Source: Pseudomonadota bacterium
Lineage (GTDB): Bacteria; Pseudomonadota; Alphaproteobacteria; Rhodobacterales; Rhodobacteraceae
NCBI GenBank assembly: GCA_018240425.1
Contig: JAFEFU010000012.1
Coordinates: forward strand, 162,220-226,219
Reading direction: 5' to 3'
Length of the DNA stretch: 64,000 bases
Below the pieces are notes generated by a model that was given only the letters and a program-made list of their open reading frames with translations, was not told where the DNA came from and ran no database searches. Below are positions 27,301 to 37,099 of this stretch, piece after piece. Every line of letters starts with the position of its first letter. The first letter of the stretch is position 1. A program made the position numbers and the translations under genes.

Positions 27301-27463
27301 GGATATTTGGGCCACAATGAAAGCGCGGGCCGAGCAGCACTCCGCCTCGGACGGACTGATCCGGGGAGGCGGAGTGCTTTCATCGTGGACGGTCATCGGC
27401 GTCCCCGCCTGTACCGTGCCAGCAGCCTGACCCGGCACTCGTTTCATTGTGGTTAAAATATCC
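27301..27463. repeat. inverted-repeat-flanked intergenic element with a nested hairpin
   Basis: The 22-base ends, GGATATTT-GGG-CCACAATGAAA (27301-27322) and its inverted counterpart (27442-27463), match at 19 of 22 positions. Inside, 27312-27324 pairs again with 27376-27388 (CCACRATGAAAGC), and 27336-27348 pairs perfectly with 27366-27378 (AGCACTCCGCCTC). There is no open reading frame worth calling. The ends belong to a motif family found at three other intergenic sites of this window. It lies between the convergent lpxK and cobO. Confidence 0.65.
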
Positions 27464-27470
27464 TGAGGGT

Positions 27471-27489
27471 CCGGGGGTGAAACCCCCGG
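27471..27489. terminator. GC hairpin between lpxK and cobO
   Basis: A perfect 8-base stem, CCGGGGGT / ACCCCCGG, with a GAA loop lies just beyond the inverted-repeat element and 13 bases from the cobO stop. No U-tract follows on either strand, so termination is a weak inference. Confidence 0.45.
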
Positions 27490-27501
27490 GGGCCTGCGCC
27501 C

Positions 27502-28134
27502 TCAGAACTCCACGCCCTTCTGGCCCTTGATCCCCGACCGGAACGGATGCTTGACCAGCGTCATCTCCGTCACCAGGTCGGCTATGCCAATCAGATCCTC
27601 GTGAGCATTTCGCCCGGTCAGCACCACATGGGTCATCGGCGGCTTTTCGTCGCGCAGGAAAGCCACGATCTCGGCCACGTCGAGATAGTCATAGCGGAGA
27701 GCAATGTTGATCTCGTCGAGCAGGACCATGCGGTTCCTCTCGTCGCGGATCAGCTCCTTCGCCTTGTCCCAGCCGCGCCGGGCGGCGGCGATGTCGCGCG
27801 CCTTGTCCTGGGTTTCCCAGGTAAAGCCCTCGCCCATCGCGTAGAACTGGCAGAGATCGCCGAAATGCTGCTCGATCAGCGTCCTCTCGCCGGTCGACCA
27901 GGCGCCCTTGATGAACTGCACCACCGCGCAGGGCATCCCGTGCGCGATGCAGCGCAGAATCATCCCGAAGGCCGAACTGCTCTTGCCCTTGCCCGCCCCG
28001 GTATGGACGATGATCAAGCCCTTCTCGCCCTCCTTGGCGGCCATGATCTTGTCGCGGGCGGCCTTCTTCCTGGCCATCTTCTGGGCGTGGCGGGCGGCCT
28101 CGTCCGGCGCATCGGTCGCTTTCGGTTCGGTCAT
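27502..28134 (-). CDS. cobO: cob(I)yrinic acid a,c-diamide adenosyltransferase
   Basis: A 210-residue ATP:corrinoid adenosyltransferase of the CobO/BtuR family, which adds the 5'-deoxyadenosyl ligand. The P-loop is HTGAGKGKSSSAFG, followed by QFIKGAWSTGE, VLLDEINIALRYDYL and VVLTGRNAHEDLI. ATG at 28134 follows GGAAGGGAC. It is transcribed away from the corrin operon; its own start region is antisense-adjacent to the riboswitch of the divergent operon. Confidence 0.95.
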   Translation of the reverse strand: MTEPKATDAPDEAARHAQKMARKKAARDKIMAAKEGEKGLIIVHTGAGKGKSSSAFGMILRCIAHGMPCAVVQFIKGAWSTGERTLIEQHFGDLCQFYAMGEGFTWETQDKARDIAAARRGWDKAKELIRDERNRMVLLDEINIALRYDYLDVAEIVAFLRDEKPPMTHVVLTGRNAHEDLIGIADLVTEMTLVKHPFRSGIKGQKGVEF

Positions 28135-28184
28135 GGTCCCTTCCGTTGCTTGACAGGGTGCGGCGCTTGGCCCACAGGGGATGT

Positions 28185-28376
28185 GCGCTGGTTCCTGTCC
28201 TATGACAGGCCAAGAGGGAATGCGACAGGGATTGCGACGGCGCGCCGCACGGGTCCCCAAGCGCAGCCGCCCCCGCGACCGTGACCGGAGAGGTCCCCAC
28301 GCCACTGGCAGATGCCGGGAAGGCGGGGGCCGGGGGGCCCTGGCCCCGCTCCGCAAGCCGGGAGACCTGCCAGCGC
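28185..28376 (+). promoter_or_regulatory. cobalamin (AdoCbl) riboswitch ahead of the corrin operon
   Basis: The closing stem P1 is GCGCTGG (28185-28191) with CCAGCGC (28370-28376). Conserved parts follow in order: GAGGGAATGCGACAGG, GCCGCCCCCGCGACCGTGA, GCCACTG, GCCGGGAAGGC and the B12 box GCCGGGAGACCTGCC. It reads toward the DUF1636-cobW-cobN operon and should repress it when adenosylcobalamin is plentiful. It fills most of the 338-base gap between cobO and the operon. Confidence 0.92.
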
Positions 28377-28472
28377 GAGAGGTTCGTTGAGGGCGGACGG
28401 GGTGTTCCGCGGCCGGCTCGGGCATGTCCGCCCCGCAGGGTCATTCCCCCGCCCATGAAAGGTAAGGCGCGC

Positions 28473-28832
28473 GTGACCGTCACGCTTCATGTCTGCATCA
28501 CCTGCCGCCGCGGCCTGCCCGACGCGGGCGACGGCCCGCGCCCCGGCACGCTTCTGCATGAGGCGCTTCTCGCCGCCGGCGCCCCCGCGGGCGTGCGCAT
28601 CCAGGCTGTCGAATGCCTGTCCGCCTGCGACAACGGCTGCAACATCGCGCTCAGCGCCCCCGGCCGCTGGTCCTATGTCTATGGCCACATGGACCCGGCG
28701 CTGCATGTCGCCGACATCCTTGCCGGCGCCGCCGCCTATGCCCGGGCCCCGGACGGTCTCGTGCCCTGGCGCGACCGCCCCCAGATCTTCCGCAAGCAGT
28801 CGCTTGCCCGCATTCCGCCGATGGAGTCCTGA
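28473..28832 (+). CDS. DUF1636-family thioredoxin-like ferredoxin-type protein, first gene of the corrin operon
   Basis: A 119-residue protein with cysteines at 8, 11, 48, 52 and 56 (VCITCRRG; ECLSACDNGC), resembling small thioredoxin-like [2Fe-2S] ferredoxins. I prefer the GTG at 28473, which has AAGGTAAGG at proper distance; an ATG six codons upstream lacks a ribosome site. It directly follows the riboswitch and is adjacent to cobW (start one base after the stop). A relative closes the same operon at 41446. Function is unknown; metal or electron delivery to a corrin enzyme is inferred. Confidence 0.8.
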   Translation: MTVTLHVCITCRRGLPDAGDGPRPGTLLHEALLAAGAPAGVRIQAVECLSACDNGCNIALSAPGRWSYVYGHMDPALHVADILAGAAAYARAPDGLVPWRDRPQIFRKQSLARIPPMES

Positions 28833-29882
28833 ATGACCGACCTGAACAAGATCCCCGTCACCGTGATCACCGGCTTTCTCGGGGCCGGCAAGACCACCCT
28901 CATCCGTCACCTGATGGCCAATCCGCAGGGCAAGCGCCTGGCGGTGCTGGTCAACGAGTTCGGCTCGGTCGGCGTGGACGGCAACATCCTGAAAAGCTGC
29001 GCCGACGAGAACTGCCCCGAAGAGAACATCGTCGAACTCGCGAACGGCTGCATCTGCTGCACCGTCGCCGACGATTTCATACCGACGATCGAGGCGCTGA
29101 TGGCGCTGCCGCAGCGACCCGACCACATCCTGATCGAAACCTCGGGCCTGGCGCTGCCGAAGCCGCTCCTGAAAGCCTTCGACTGGCCGGCGATCCGCTC
29201 CAGGATCACCGTCGACGGCGTGGTGGCGCTGGCCGATGCCGAGGCGGTGGCGGCGGGCCGCTTCGCCCCCGACGAATCGGCGGTGCAGGCCCAGCGCGCC
29301 GCCGACGCCAGCATCGACCATGAAACCCCGCTGGCCGAGGTGTTCGAGGACCAGATTTCCTGCGCCGACATCGTGCTTCTCTCCAAGGCCGACCTCGCCG
29401 GCGACGCGGGCCTTGCCGCCGCCCGCAAGGTGATCGAGGCCGAGGCCCCGCGCCGCCTGCCGATCCTGCACATGGAAGAGGGCCGCATCGACCCGCGCCT
29501 GATCCTCGGGCTGAACGCGGCGGCCGAGGATGACCTGGCCCAGCGCCCCTCGCACCATGACGGGCACGACGACCACGAACATGACGATTTCAACACCGTG
29601 GTCGTCGGTCTGCCCGAGATCGTCGACCCCGAGGCGCTGAAGGAGGCCATCGCCCGCCTCGCCCGCGAACAGAACATCCTGCGCGTCAAGGGTTATGTCG
29701 CGGTGACCGGCAAGCCGATGCGGATGCTGGTGCAGGCGGTGGGCGAGCGGGTGCGCACCCAGTATGACCGGCCCTGGGGCGATCAGGCACGCCTGTCCCA
29801 ACTGGTCGTGATCGGCGAACAGGCCGACGTGGACATCGACGCCATCCGCGCCGTCCTTCTGTCCGAAACCGCCGGGGCCTGA
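28833..29882 (+). CDS. cobW: CobW, G3E-family GTPase in cobalamin synthesis
   Basis: A 349-residue GTPase/metallochaperone. It has the P-loop GFLGAGKTTLI near residue 12, the metal-binding CxCC (NGCICCTVADDF) and the guanine-specificity SKAD. A histidine-rich loop, HHDGHDDHEHDD, precedes the C-terminal domain. It is thought to help cobalt reach CobN. It sits between the ferredoxin-like DUF1636 gene and cobN, under the riboswitch. Confidence 0.96.
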   Translation: MTDLNKIPVTVITGFLGAGKTTLIRHLMANPQGKRLAVLVNEFGSVGVDGNILKSCADENCPEENIVELANGCICCTVADDFIPTIEALMALPQRPDHILIETSGLALPKPLLKAFDWPAIRSRITVDGVVALADAEAVAAGRFAPDESAVQAQRAADASIDHETPLAEVFEDQISCADIVLLSKADLAGDAGLAAARKVIEAEAPRRLPILHMEEGRIDPRLILGLNAAAEDDLAQRPSHHDGHDDHEHDDFNTVVVGLPEIVDPEALKEAIARLAREQNILRVKGYVAVTGKPMRMLVQAVGERVRTQYDRPWGDQARLSQLVVIGEQADVDIDAIRAVLLSETAGA

Positions 29883-29892
29883 GGCACGCGCC

Positions 29893-32800
29893 ATGCATGT
29901 CGTCTTCCGCGAAAGCCACGGGCTCGAGGAAACGGAGACCCCGACCGACCTGGGCCAGAGCCCGGCCGATCTGGTGGTCCTGTCCTTTTCCGACAGCGAC
30001 CTTGGCGCCTTCGCGGCGGGCTGGCACCGTGCGGCCGGCGGCCTGCCAGCGTTACGGCTGGCGAACCTCGTCGCCCTGAAACACCCTTTGTCGGTCGATA
30101 CCTATGCCGAACAGACGCTGTCGGGCGCGAAAGGCATCCTGATCCGGCTGATCGGCGGCGAGAGCTATTGGCCCTACGGGCTGGCGCAGGTGCAGGATCT
30201 GGCGCGGCGCCGGGGGATCGCGCTCGCCGTCCTTCCTGCCGACGGGCGCGAGGATGCGCGGCTCGACGCGCTCTCGACCCTGCCGGTCTCGACGCTGCGT
30301 CGGCTGGCGCAATTGTGCGACGCCGGCGGCGCGGTGGCCGCACAGGCGGCGCTGCAGCAGCTGGCGCTGGCCGCCGGCCTCTATGCCGGGCCGGTGGCCG
30401 GCGACAAGACCGTGCCCGACTTCGGCTTCTACCTGCCGGGCCGGGGCGTGGTGCCCGCGCCTGCGGCGGGCGACGCGCCGCTGGCGCTCGTCAGCTTCTA
30501 CCGCTCCTACCTGACCGCCGCCGACACCGATCCGGTGGATGCGCTGCTCGCGGCCCTCGCCGAGCGCGGGTTCGCCGCCGTCGGCGTCTTTGCCGCCAGC
30601 CTCAAGGACCACGCTGCCGCGGCCTGGCTCTCGGCGGAACTCGTCCGGCTGAAGCCCGCCGCCATCGTCAACGCCACCGCCTTTTCCGCGCGCGGCGCGC
30701 AGGGCGAGGCCTCGCCGCTCGACGCCACCGGCTGCCCGGTCTTCCAGGTGGCGCTGTCGACGGCGCGGCGCCGCGACTGGGCGGCCTCCGACCGCGGCCT
30801 CTCGCCCGCCGACCTCGCCATGCATGTCGTCCTGCCCGAGGTCGATGGCCGCATCTTCGCCGGAGTCGTCAGCTTCAAGCAGCCAACCCGGCGCGACCCC
30901 GAGTTGCAATTCTCCCGCTTCGCCCACCGCGCCGACCTGGCCCGCGTCGCTGCCGCCGCCGACCGGGTGGCGGGCTGGCACCGGCTGGCGACCACTCCCG
31001 CCGCCGACCGCCGGGTCGCGCTCGTCCTCTCGACCTATCCCGGCAAGGCCCACCAGCTCGCCCATGCCGTCGGCCTCGACGCACTCGCCTCGGCCGAGGC
31101 GATCCTCGATCTTCTGGCCGGGGAAGCCTCGCCCGCGCCCCTCGCCGACTCTCTCCTGGCCAACACCGCCGATTGGCCGGTTTCCGCATACTTAGACACG
31201 CTTTCCACCCTGCCCGACGCCCTGCGCCCGGCGCTCTCCGCCGCCTGGGGCGACCCGGCCGACGACCCGCTGGTGCGCGAAGGCGCCTTCCGCTTCCCCT
31301 GCGTCCGTCGCGGCAAGGCCCTGATCGCGCTCCAGCCCGAGCGCGGCGAAGTGAAGACCCGCAGCGACGATTATCACGACCTCGCCCGCACGCCGCGCCA
31401 TTCCTACGTCGCCTTCTACCTCTGGCTCCGCGCGCAAGGCGCCCACGCCCTCATCCACATCGGTGCCCACGGCACGCTCGAATGGCTGCCCGGCAAGTCG
31501 GTGGCGCTCTCCGCCGCCTGCTGGCCCGAGGCTCTGACCGGCCCGCTGCCGGTCCTCTACCCCTTCATCGTCAACGACCCCGGCGAGGCGGCGCAGGCCA
31601 AGCGCCGGATCGGCGCGGTGACCATCGGCCACCTGCCGCCGCCGATGCTCGACGCCCGTGTGCCCGAGGCGCTCCTGCGGCTGGAACGGCTTCTCGACGA
31701 ATATTCCACCGCCGACGGGCTCGACCCCGGCCGCCGCGAAAGGCTGATCGCCGCCGTGCGGTCCGAGGCGCAGGCCGCCGGCGTCGAAACCGACCTCGGC
31801 ATCCCGCCCGAGGCGTCCCCGGCTGAAGCCATCACCCGCATCGACCGTTTCGTCTGCGACATCAAGGAAAGCCAGTTCGGCGAGGGGCTGCACATCTTCG
31901 GCCAGGGCGCCTGCGGGGCCGAGGAACGCGCCGGCCTGCTGGCGGCGCTGAACGGCCGCCGCGTCGCCGCCGGCCCCTCCGGCTCGCCCGCGCGGGGGCG
32001 AGCCGACGTCCTGCCCACCGGCCGCAACCTCTACACCACCGACCCCCGCGCCGTCCCCTCGCGCGCGGCCCATGCCCAGGGCGTGAAGCTGGCCGAGGAG
32101 CTGTTGCGCAAGCACCTGCAGGATCACGGCGACTGGCCACGCGCCCTCGTCGTCGACCTCTGGGGCTCGGCAACCATGCGCACGGCGGGTGAGGAATTCG
32201 CGATGGCGCTGCACCTCGCCGGCCTCGCACCCCGATGGGACGAAGGCTCCGAACGGGTCTCGGGCTTCGAGATCGTCCCCCTCGCCCTTCTCCGCCGCCC
32301 ACGCATCGACGTGACCCTGCGCGTCTCCGGCCTTTTCCGTGACGTTTTCCCCGGCCTCGCGCAACTGTTCGAAGCGGCGGCGGCGGCCTTGGCCGACCGC
32401 GAAGAATCGGCACAAGACAACCCCTATCTCACCGCCACCCCGCGCGTGTTCGGGCCGAAACCCGGCCTCTACGGTCTGGCGATGGCCGAATCGGTCGAGG
32501 ATTATTCCGCCACCGGCCAGGCAGAGGCGGGCGAGGCCTGGCTGAAGGGCTCGGAATGGACGGTCGGCAGCGGCCAATCCCAGCGCGCCCGCGCCGCGCT
32601 CGAAGCCCAGGTCATGGCCGCCGACGGCTTCGTCCATGTCCAGGACCTCGCTGAAAGCGACCTCCTGCTCGCCTCCGACTATGCCGCGCACGAAGGCGGT
32701 TTCGCCGCCGCCGTCGCGCGTCTCGGCGGGGCGGAAAAGTCTCTCTACCACCTCGACGCCACCCGGCCCGACCGCCCCCGCGCCCGCACCTTGCCCGAAG

Positions 32801-33126
32801 AAATCGCCCGCGTCGTCCGCGCCCGCGCCGCCGATCCGCGCTGGGCCGACGGCATGATGGCGCACGGCTTCCGCGGCGCCGCCGAGATCGCCGCGACGCT
32901 CGACCACCTCGCCGCATTCGCGCACCTCGCCCGCGCCGTGCCCGCGCATCTCTTCGACCTCTACCACGAGGCAACGCTGGGCCGCGACGATCTGGTGGCC
33001 TTCATGGAACGCGAAAACCCCCTCGCCCTTCAGGCGCTCCGCGACCGCTTCGCCGCCTTGCGCGACGCCGGCCTCTGGGTCACGCGCCGCAATTCGATCG
33101 CGGCGCGGATGGAGGCCGGGGCATGA
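29893..33126 (+). CDS. cobN: aerobic cobaltochelatase large subunit CobN
   Basis: A 1077-residue catalytic subunit that inserts cobalt into hydrogenobyrinic acid a,c-diamide with the AAA+ partners CobS and CobT (aerobic sense), which are not in the window. Typical stretches are [12 protein letters not shown] near the N-terminus, [18 protein letters not shown], and [18 protein letters not shown] and [16 protein letters not shown] near the C-terminus. It is about 200 residues shorter than my recollection of the Pseudomonas denitrificans protein. It overlaps cobG by 4 bases. Confidence 0.96.
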   Translation: MHVVFRESHGLEETETPTDLGQSPADLVVLSFSDSDLGAFAAGWHRAAGGLPALRLANLVALKHPLSVDTYAEQTLSGAKGILIRLIGGESYWPYGLAQVQDLARRRGIALAVLPADGREDARLDALSTLPVSTLRRLAQLCDAGGAVAAQAALQQLALAAGLYAGPVAGDKTVPDFGFYLPGRGVVPAPAAGDAPLALVSFYRSYLTAADTDPVDALLAALAERGFAAVGVFAASLKDHAAAAWLSAELVRLKPAAIVNATAFSARGAQGEASPLDATGCPVFQVALSTARRRDWAASDRGLSPADLAMHVVLPEVDGRIFAGVVSFKQPTRRDPELQFSRFAHRADLARVAAAADRVAGWHRLATTPAADRRVALVLSTYPGKAHQLAHAVGLDALASAEAILDLLAGEASPAPLADSLLANTADWPVSAYLDTLSTLPDALRPALSAAWGDPADDPLVREGAFRFPCVRRGKALIALQPERGEVKTRSDDYHDLARTPRHSYVAFYLWLRAQGAHALIHIGAHGTLEWLPGKSVALSAACWPEALTGPLPVLYPFIVNDPGEAAQAKRRIGAVTIGHLPPPMLDARVPEALLRLERLLDEYSTADGLDPGRRERLIAAVRSEAQAAGVETDLGIPPEASPAEAITRIDRFVCDIKESQFGEGLHIFGQGACGAEERAGLLAALNGRRVAAGPSGSPARGRADVLPTGRNLYTTDPRAVPSRAAHAQGVKLAEELLRKHLQDHGDWPRALVVDLWGSATMRTAGEEFAMALHLAGLAPRWDEGSERVSGFEIVPLALLRRPRIDVTLRVSGLFRDVFPGLAQLFEAAAAALADREESAQDNPYLTATPRVFGPKPGLYGLAMAESVEDYSATGQAEAGEAWLKGSEWTVGSGQSQRARAALEAQVMAADGFVHVQDLAESDLLLASDYAAHEGGFAAAVARLGGAEKSLYHLDATRPDRPRARTLPEEIARVVRARAADPRWADGMMAHGFRGAAEIAATLDHLAAFAHLARAVPAHLFDLYHEATLGRDDLVAFMERENPLALQALRDRFAALRDAGLWVTRRNSIAARMEAGA

Positions 33127-34280
33127 GCAAAACCGTCTCTAACGCGCCGGAAATCAGGGGTTGGTGCCCCGGCGCGCTGCGCCCGATGCGCTCGGGCGAC
33201 GGGCTGGTGGTGCGCATCCGCCCCGGCCTCGGGCGGCTGACGCAAGCCCAGCTGCGCGGCCTCGCCGCCCTGTCGGCGCGCTTCGGCAACGGCCTCATCG
33301 ACCTCTCGACCCGCGCGAACGTCCAGCTGCGCGGCGTCAGCGACGCAGGCCACGGCCCGCTGGTCGAAGCCCTGCGCGCCCTCGACCTCATCGACCCCAC
33401 GACCGAGGCCGAATCGCGCCGCAACCTCACCGTCACCCCCTTCTGGGCCGAAGGCGACGGCACCACGGAAATAGCGCGATTCCTGACCGAGGCGCTGACC
33501 GCCAAGGGCGCCCCCGAAACGCGGGGCAAGTTCGGCTACGCCATCGACTGCGGCCCGGCCCCGGTGCTGCGCGCCACCTCCGCCGACATCAGGCTGGAAC
33601 GCGACGGCGCGGGCCACCTCCTCCTCCTCGCCGACGGGGCGACACGCGGCGCGCGCGTGACCCGCGACACCGCCGCTGACGCCGCCCTCGCCCTCGCCCG
33701 CTGGTTCCTCGCCACAGGCGGCGCGCCCGAGGGGCGCGGGCGCATGGCCGCCCATCTGGCCCGCACGGCCCTGCCCGCCCGCTTCGCCAGCCACCCGGCC
33801 CAGCCCGGAATGGCGGAACCCCCGGCCCCCGGCCCAACCCCGCAAGGCATCCTGATCGGCTTCGAATTCGGCCAGATTCCCGCCGAAACCCTGTCTCGCC
33901 TCGCCAACACCGGCCCGGTCCGCGTCACCCCCTGGCGGATGCTCCTGATCGAAGGCGCGGCCAACGCCCCCGACCTTCCGGGCCTCATCACCCTTCCCGC
34001 CGACCCGCGCCTCCGCGTCATCGCCTGCACCGGCGCCCCCGGCTGCCCGCAGGGTCTGGCCGCCACCAGGCCGCTCGCCCGCGCGCTCGCCTCCCTCGTC
34101 CCCGCCGGCCAGCGCCTGCATGTCTCCGGCTGCGCCAAGGGCTGCGCCCATCCCGGCGCCGCGCCGCTGACCCTGGTGGCCCGCCCCGGCGGCACCTTCG
34201 ACCTGATCCGCAACGGCAGCGCCGCCGATCCGCCTGGGGAAACCGGCCTGACCCCCGACAAACTCAAGCACCTCTTCTGA
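33123..34280 (+). CDS. cobG: precorrin-3B synthase
   Basis: A 385-residue oxygen-dependent monooxygenase of the nitrite/sulfite reductase fold that makes precorrin-3B. It marks the aerobic pathway. [18 protein letters not shown] is at the N-terminus. The cluster ligands are [12 protein letters not shown] and [10 protein letters not shown] (C-x5-C and C-x3-C). It would need an electron donor, which could be one of the two DUF1636 proteins of this operon, though that is only inference. Start overlaps the cobN stop (ATGA). Confidence 0.95.
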   Translation: MSKTVSNAPEIRGWCPGALRPMRSGDGLVVRIRPGLGRLTQAQLRGLAALSARFGNGLIDLSTRANVQLRGVSDAGHGPLVEALRALDLIDPTTEAESRRNLTVTPFWAEGDGTTEIARFLTEALTAKGAPETRGKFGYAIDCGPAPVLRATSADIRLERDGAGHLLLLADGATRGARVTRDTAADAALALARWFLATGGAPEGRGRMAAHLARTALPARFASHPAQPGMAEPPAPGPTPQGILIGFEFGQIPAETLSRLANTGPVRVTPWRMLLIEGAANAPDLPGLITLPADPRLRVIACTGAPGCPQGLAATRPLARALASLVPAGQRLHVSGCAKGCAHPGAAPLTLVARPGGTFDLIRNGSAADPPGETGLTPDKLKHLF

Positions 34281-34291
34281 CCGAGCCCCCC

Positions 34292-34921
34292 ATGCCCCAC
34301 AGCTACCAAACCGACGGCGCCGCGATCTATCTGGAAAGCTTCGCCACCATCCGGGCCGAGGCCGACCTCGCCCACTTCACCCCCGAAGAGGAAGTGGTGG
34401 TGGTGCGCATGATCCACGCCGCCGGCATGGTCGGGCTGGAACGCCACGTCCGCTTTTCCCCCGGCATGGCCATCGCCGCCCGCGAAGCACTCGAATCCGG
34501 CGCGCCGATCCTCTGCGACGCGCGCATGGTCAGCGAAGGCATCACCCGCCCGCGTCTGCCTGCAAACAACCAGGTCATCTGCACCCTCCAGGATCCGCGC
34601 GTCCCCGACCTCGCCCGCCGGATGGGCAACACCCGCTCGGCCGCCGCGCTGGAACTGTGGCGCCCGCACCTTGCCGGCGCGGTGGTGGCGATCGGCAATG
34701 CCCCGACCGCGCTCTTTCACCTCCTGAACATGCTCGAGGATCCGGCCTGCCCGCGCCCGGCCGCGATCATCGGCTGCCCGGTCGGCTTCGTCGGCGCCGC
34801 CGAATCCAAGGCGGCGCTGATCGCCGACCTGCCCGCCCCTTCGGTGATCGTCGAGGGCCGCCTCGGCGGCTCGGCCATCACCGTCGCCGCCGTCAACGCG
34901 CTGGCCAGCCGCAAGGAGTGA
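34292..34921 (+). CDS. cobH: precorrin-8X methylmutase
   Basis: A 209-residue enzyme moving the C11 methyl to C12 to give hydrogenobyrinic acid. Family blocks: MIHAAGMVGLERHVRFSPG with the catalytic His, GAPILCDARMVSEGI, GNAPTALFHLL and GCPVGFVGAAESK. It follows cobG by 11 bases and precedes cobI by 2. Confidence 0.96.
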   Translation: MPHSYQTDGAAIYLESFATIRAEADLAHFTPEEEVVVVRMIHAAGMVGLERHVRFSPGMAIAAREALESGAPILCDARMVSEGITRPRLPANNQVICTLQDPRVPDLARRMGNTRSAAALELWRPHLAGAVVAIGNAPTALFHLLNMLEDPACPRPAAIIGCPVGFVGAAESKAALIADLPAPSVIVEGRLGGSAITVAAVNALASRKE

Positions 34922-34923
34922 GC

Positions 34924-35640
34924 ATGGGCAAGATCATCTGCACCGGCCTCGGCCCCGGCGACCCCGACCTGATGAGCGTCCGCGCCGACCGGCTGGTGCG
35001 CGCCGCCACCCATGTCGCCTACTTCCGCAAAAGGGGCTACGAAGGCCAGGCGCGGCGCATCGTCAACGGCATGCTGCGCCCCGACGCCACCGAATATGCG
35101 ATGGACTACCCGGTCACCACCGAAATCCCCGTCTCCGACCCCGAATACAACCGCCAGCTCGCCGCCTTCTACGACGGCTGGGCCGAGAAACTCGCATTTT
35201 TGGCCGGAACAGAGACGGTTCTGGTCCTCTGCGAAGGCGATCCCTTCTTCTACGGCAGCTTCATGCACCTCTACACCCGCCTGCGCGACCGCGCCGAGGT
35301 CGAGGTCGTCCCCGGCATCACCGGCATGTCCGGCTGCTGGACCGCGACCGGCCAGCCGATCACCTGGGGCGATGATGTGCTGACCGTGGTCACCGCGACG
35401 ATGAGCGAATCCGACCTGACCACCCGCGCCCGCGAAACCGACGCGCTGGTGGTGATGAAGATCGGCCGCAACCTCGACAAGCTCAAGCGCGCCCTGACCG
35501 CCGCCGGCCGGCTCGACGACGCCTGGCTCGTGGAACGCGGCACCATGCCCGACCAGCGCGTGCACCGCCTGGCCGAGGCGCCCGACAAGGTGCCCTATTT
35601 CTCGATCGCTGTCGTCCACGGCCAGGGGCGGCGGCCATGA
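34924..35640 (+). CDS. cobI: precorrin-2 C20-methyltransferase
   Basis: A 238-residue SAM-dependent tetrapyrrole methylase. The N-terminal motif is CTGLGPGDPDLMSVRA. The SAM-binding LCEGDPFFYGSF and VVPGITGMSGCWTATG fit CobI/CbiL. I use the ATG at 34924, three bases after the cobH stop. It overlaps cobJ by 4 bases. Confidence 0.95.
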   Translation: MGKIICTGLGPGDPDLMSVRADRLVRAATHVAYFRKRGYEGQARRIVNGMLRPDATEYAMDYPVTTEIPVSDPEYNRQLAAFYDGWAEKLAFLAGTETVLVLCEGDPFFYGSFMHLYTRLRDRAEVEVVPGITGMSGCWTATGQPITWGDDVLTVVTATMSESDLTTRARETDALVVMKIGRNLDKLKRALTAAGRLDDAWLVERGTMPDQRVHRLAEAPDKVPYFSIAVVHGQGRRP

Positions 35641-36371
35641 CAGGCTGGGTCAAGGTCGCGGGCCTCGGTCCTGGCGACGATGCTATGGTCACCGATCAGG
35701 TCCGCGCCGCACTGGCCACCGCGACCGACGTGGTCGGCTACATCCCCTATGTCGCCCGCGTCGCCCCCCGTCCCGGCCTGACCCTGCACCCCTCCGACAA
35801 CCGGGTCGAGCTTGACCGCGCCAACCATGCGCTCGACCTCGCCGCCGCCGGAGGCAAGGTGGTCATCGTTTCCTCCGGCGATCCCGGCGTGTTCGCGATG
35901 GCGTCGGCGCTGTTCGAGGCGCTCGAGTCGCGCCCCGACGCCCTCGCCCACGACATCGAAATCCTGCCGGGCATCACCGCCATGCTTGCCGCCTCCGCCC
36001 GGCTGGGGGCGCCCCTGGGTCACGACTTCTGCGCGATCAACCTTTCCGACAATCTCAAGCCCTGGGATCTGATCGAGAAACGCCTGCGGCTGGCGGCGCA
36101 GGGCGGCTTCGCCATGGCCTTCTACAACCCCCGCGCCGCCTCACGCCCCGGCCGGTTCGAACGGGTGCTGGAGATCCTGCGCGAGGAATTGCCGCCATCG
36201 GTCCTTATCTCCTTCGCCCGCGCCGTGACCACGCCCGACGAACGGCTGCTGACCGTGACACTCGCCGAGGCGACGCCGGACATGGCCGACATGCGCACGA
36301 TGGTCATCGTCGGCAACCAGGACACCCGCCGCATCGGTCGCTTCGTCTATTCGCCAAGGCGGGCCGGATGA
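35637..36371 (+). CDS. cobJ: precorrin-3B C17-methyltransferase
   Basis: A 244-residue tetrapyrrole methylase that contracts the ring while methylating C17. Landmarks are VAGLGPGDDAMVTDQVRAAL, VVIVSSGDPGVFAMA, LPGITAMLAASARLGAPLGHDF and MAFYNPRAASRP. Its last 25 bases overlap, on the other strand, with the 3' end of cobK. Confidence 0.96.
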   Translation: MTGWVKVAGLGPGDDAMVTDQVRAALATATDVVGYIPYVARVAPRPGLTLHPSDNRVELDRANHALDLAAAGGKVVIVSSGDPGVFAMASALFEALESRPDALAHDIEILPGITAMLAASARLGAPLGHDFCAINLSDNLKPWDLIEKRLRLAAQGGFAMAFYNPRAASRPGRFERVLEILREELPPSVLISFARAVTTPDERLLTVTLAEATPDMADMRTMVIVGNQDTRRIGRFVYSPRRAG

Positions 36372-37099
36372 TGCGCGAGCCAGTCCATCACCTCCGCGAC
36401 CGAGCCCAGCACCAGCCGCCCGGGCAGGCTTGGCCGCCCGATCAGGATCACCGGAATACCCAGTATTCGAGCCGCTTTCAGCTTGGCCTCGGCGCCGCTG
36501 CCGCCGGAATTCTTGGCGACGATGTGACTGATGCGATGCTCCTTCAGCAAAGCCAGGTCGCCCGTCTCGGTAAACGGTCCGCGTTCGATCACCGCCGCCG
36601 CGTCGGGCAGGGGCAGCGGGCCCTCGGGCGCATCGACCAGCCGCAGAAGGTAATGGTGCTGCGGCTTCACGGCAAAGGCCGCCAGGTGCTGCTTGCCGAT
36701 CGCGAGAAAAATGCGGGCGGGCGCTTCCGGCAGCGCGGCCACCGCCCCTTCGATGCCCTCCACCTGCCGCCAGTCGTCGCCCGGCCCCGCCCGCCACGGC
36801 GGCCGCTCCAGTGCGCACAGCGCCGCGCCGGTGTCCTCGCAGGCAGCAACGGCATTGCGACTCATCTGCGCCGCGAACGGATGGGTCGCGTCGACGACAT
36901 GGGTGATCCCTTCGCGCCGCAGATAGGCGGCCAGCCCCGCCGCCCCGCCGAAGCCGCCGATCCGGGTCGGCAGGGGCTGCGCCACCGGCGCGCCGGTGCG
37001 CCCGGCATAGGAAAAGGCGGCAGGCGTCCCGGCTTCGGCCAGCGCGCGGGCCAGGGCCGAGGCTTCGGTGGTTCCGCCCAGAAGAAGGACGCGGCGCAT
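36347..37099 (-). CDS. cobK: precorrin-6A reductase
   Basis: A 250-residue NADPH-dependent reductase. It has an N-terminal RRVLLLGGTTEASALARAL, ITHVVDATHPFAAQMSRNA and VAKNSGGSGAEAKLKAARIL toward the C-terminus. It is the only corrin-ring gene on the minus strand. It is wedged between cobJ (25-base tail overlap) and cobL, whose ATG shares the CATG palindrome with the cobK ATG, so neither gene has room for a separate 5' region. Its promoter must lie inside cobL. Confidence 0.95.
   Translation of the reverse strand: MRRVLLLGGTTEASALARALAEAGTPAAFSYAGRTGAPVAQPLPTRIGGFGGAAGLAAYLRREGITHVVDATHPFAAQMSRNAVAACEDTGAALCALERPPWRAGPGDDWRQVEGIEGAVAALPEAPARIFLAIGKQHLAAFAVKPQHHYLLRLVDAPEGPLPLPDAAAVIERGPFTETGDLALLKEHRISHIVAKNSGGSGAEAKLKAARILGIPVILIGRPSLPGRLVLGSVAEVMDWLAHHPARLGE

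Noticed and set aside
28455..28472. ATG at 28455 as the start of the first DUF1636 gene
   Set aside because: No ribosome site precedes it, while the GTG at 28473 has AAGGTAAGG at good spacing; kept only as an alternative.
31192..32967. A 591-codon minus-strand frame inside cobN
   Set aside because: Composition is repetitive Gly/Glu/Arg/Val and cobN is unambiguous on the other strand.
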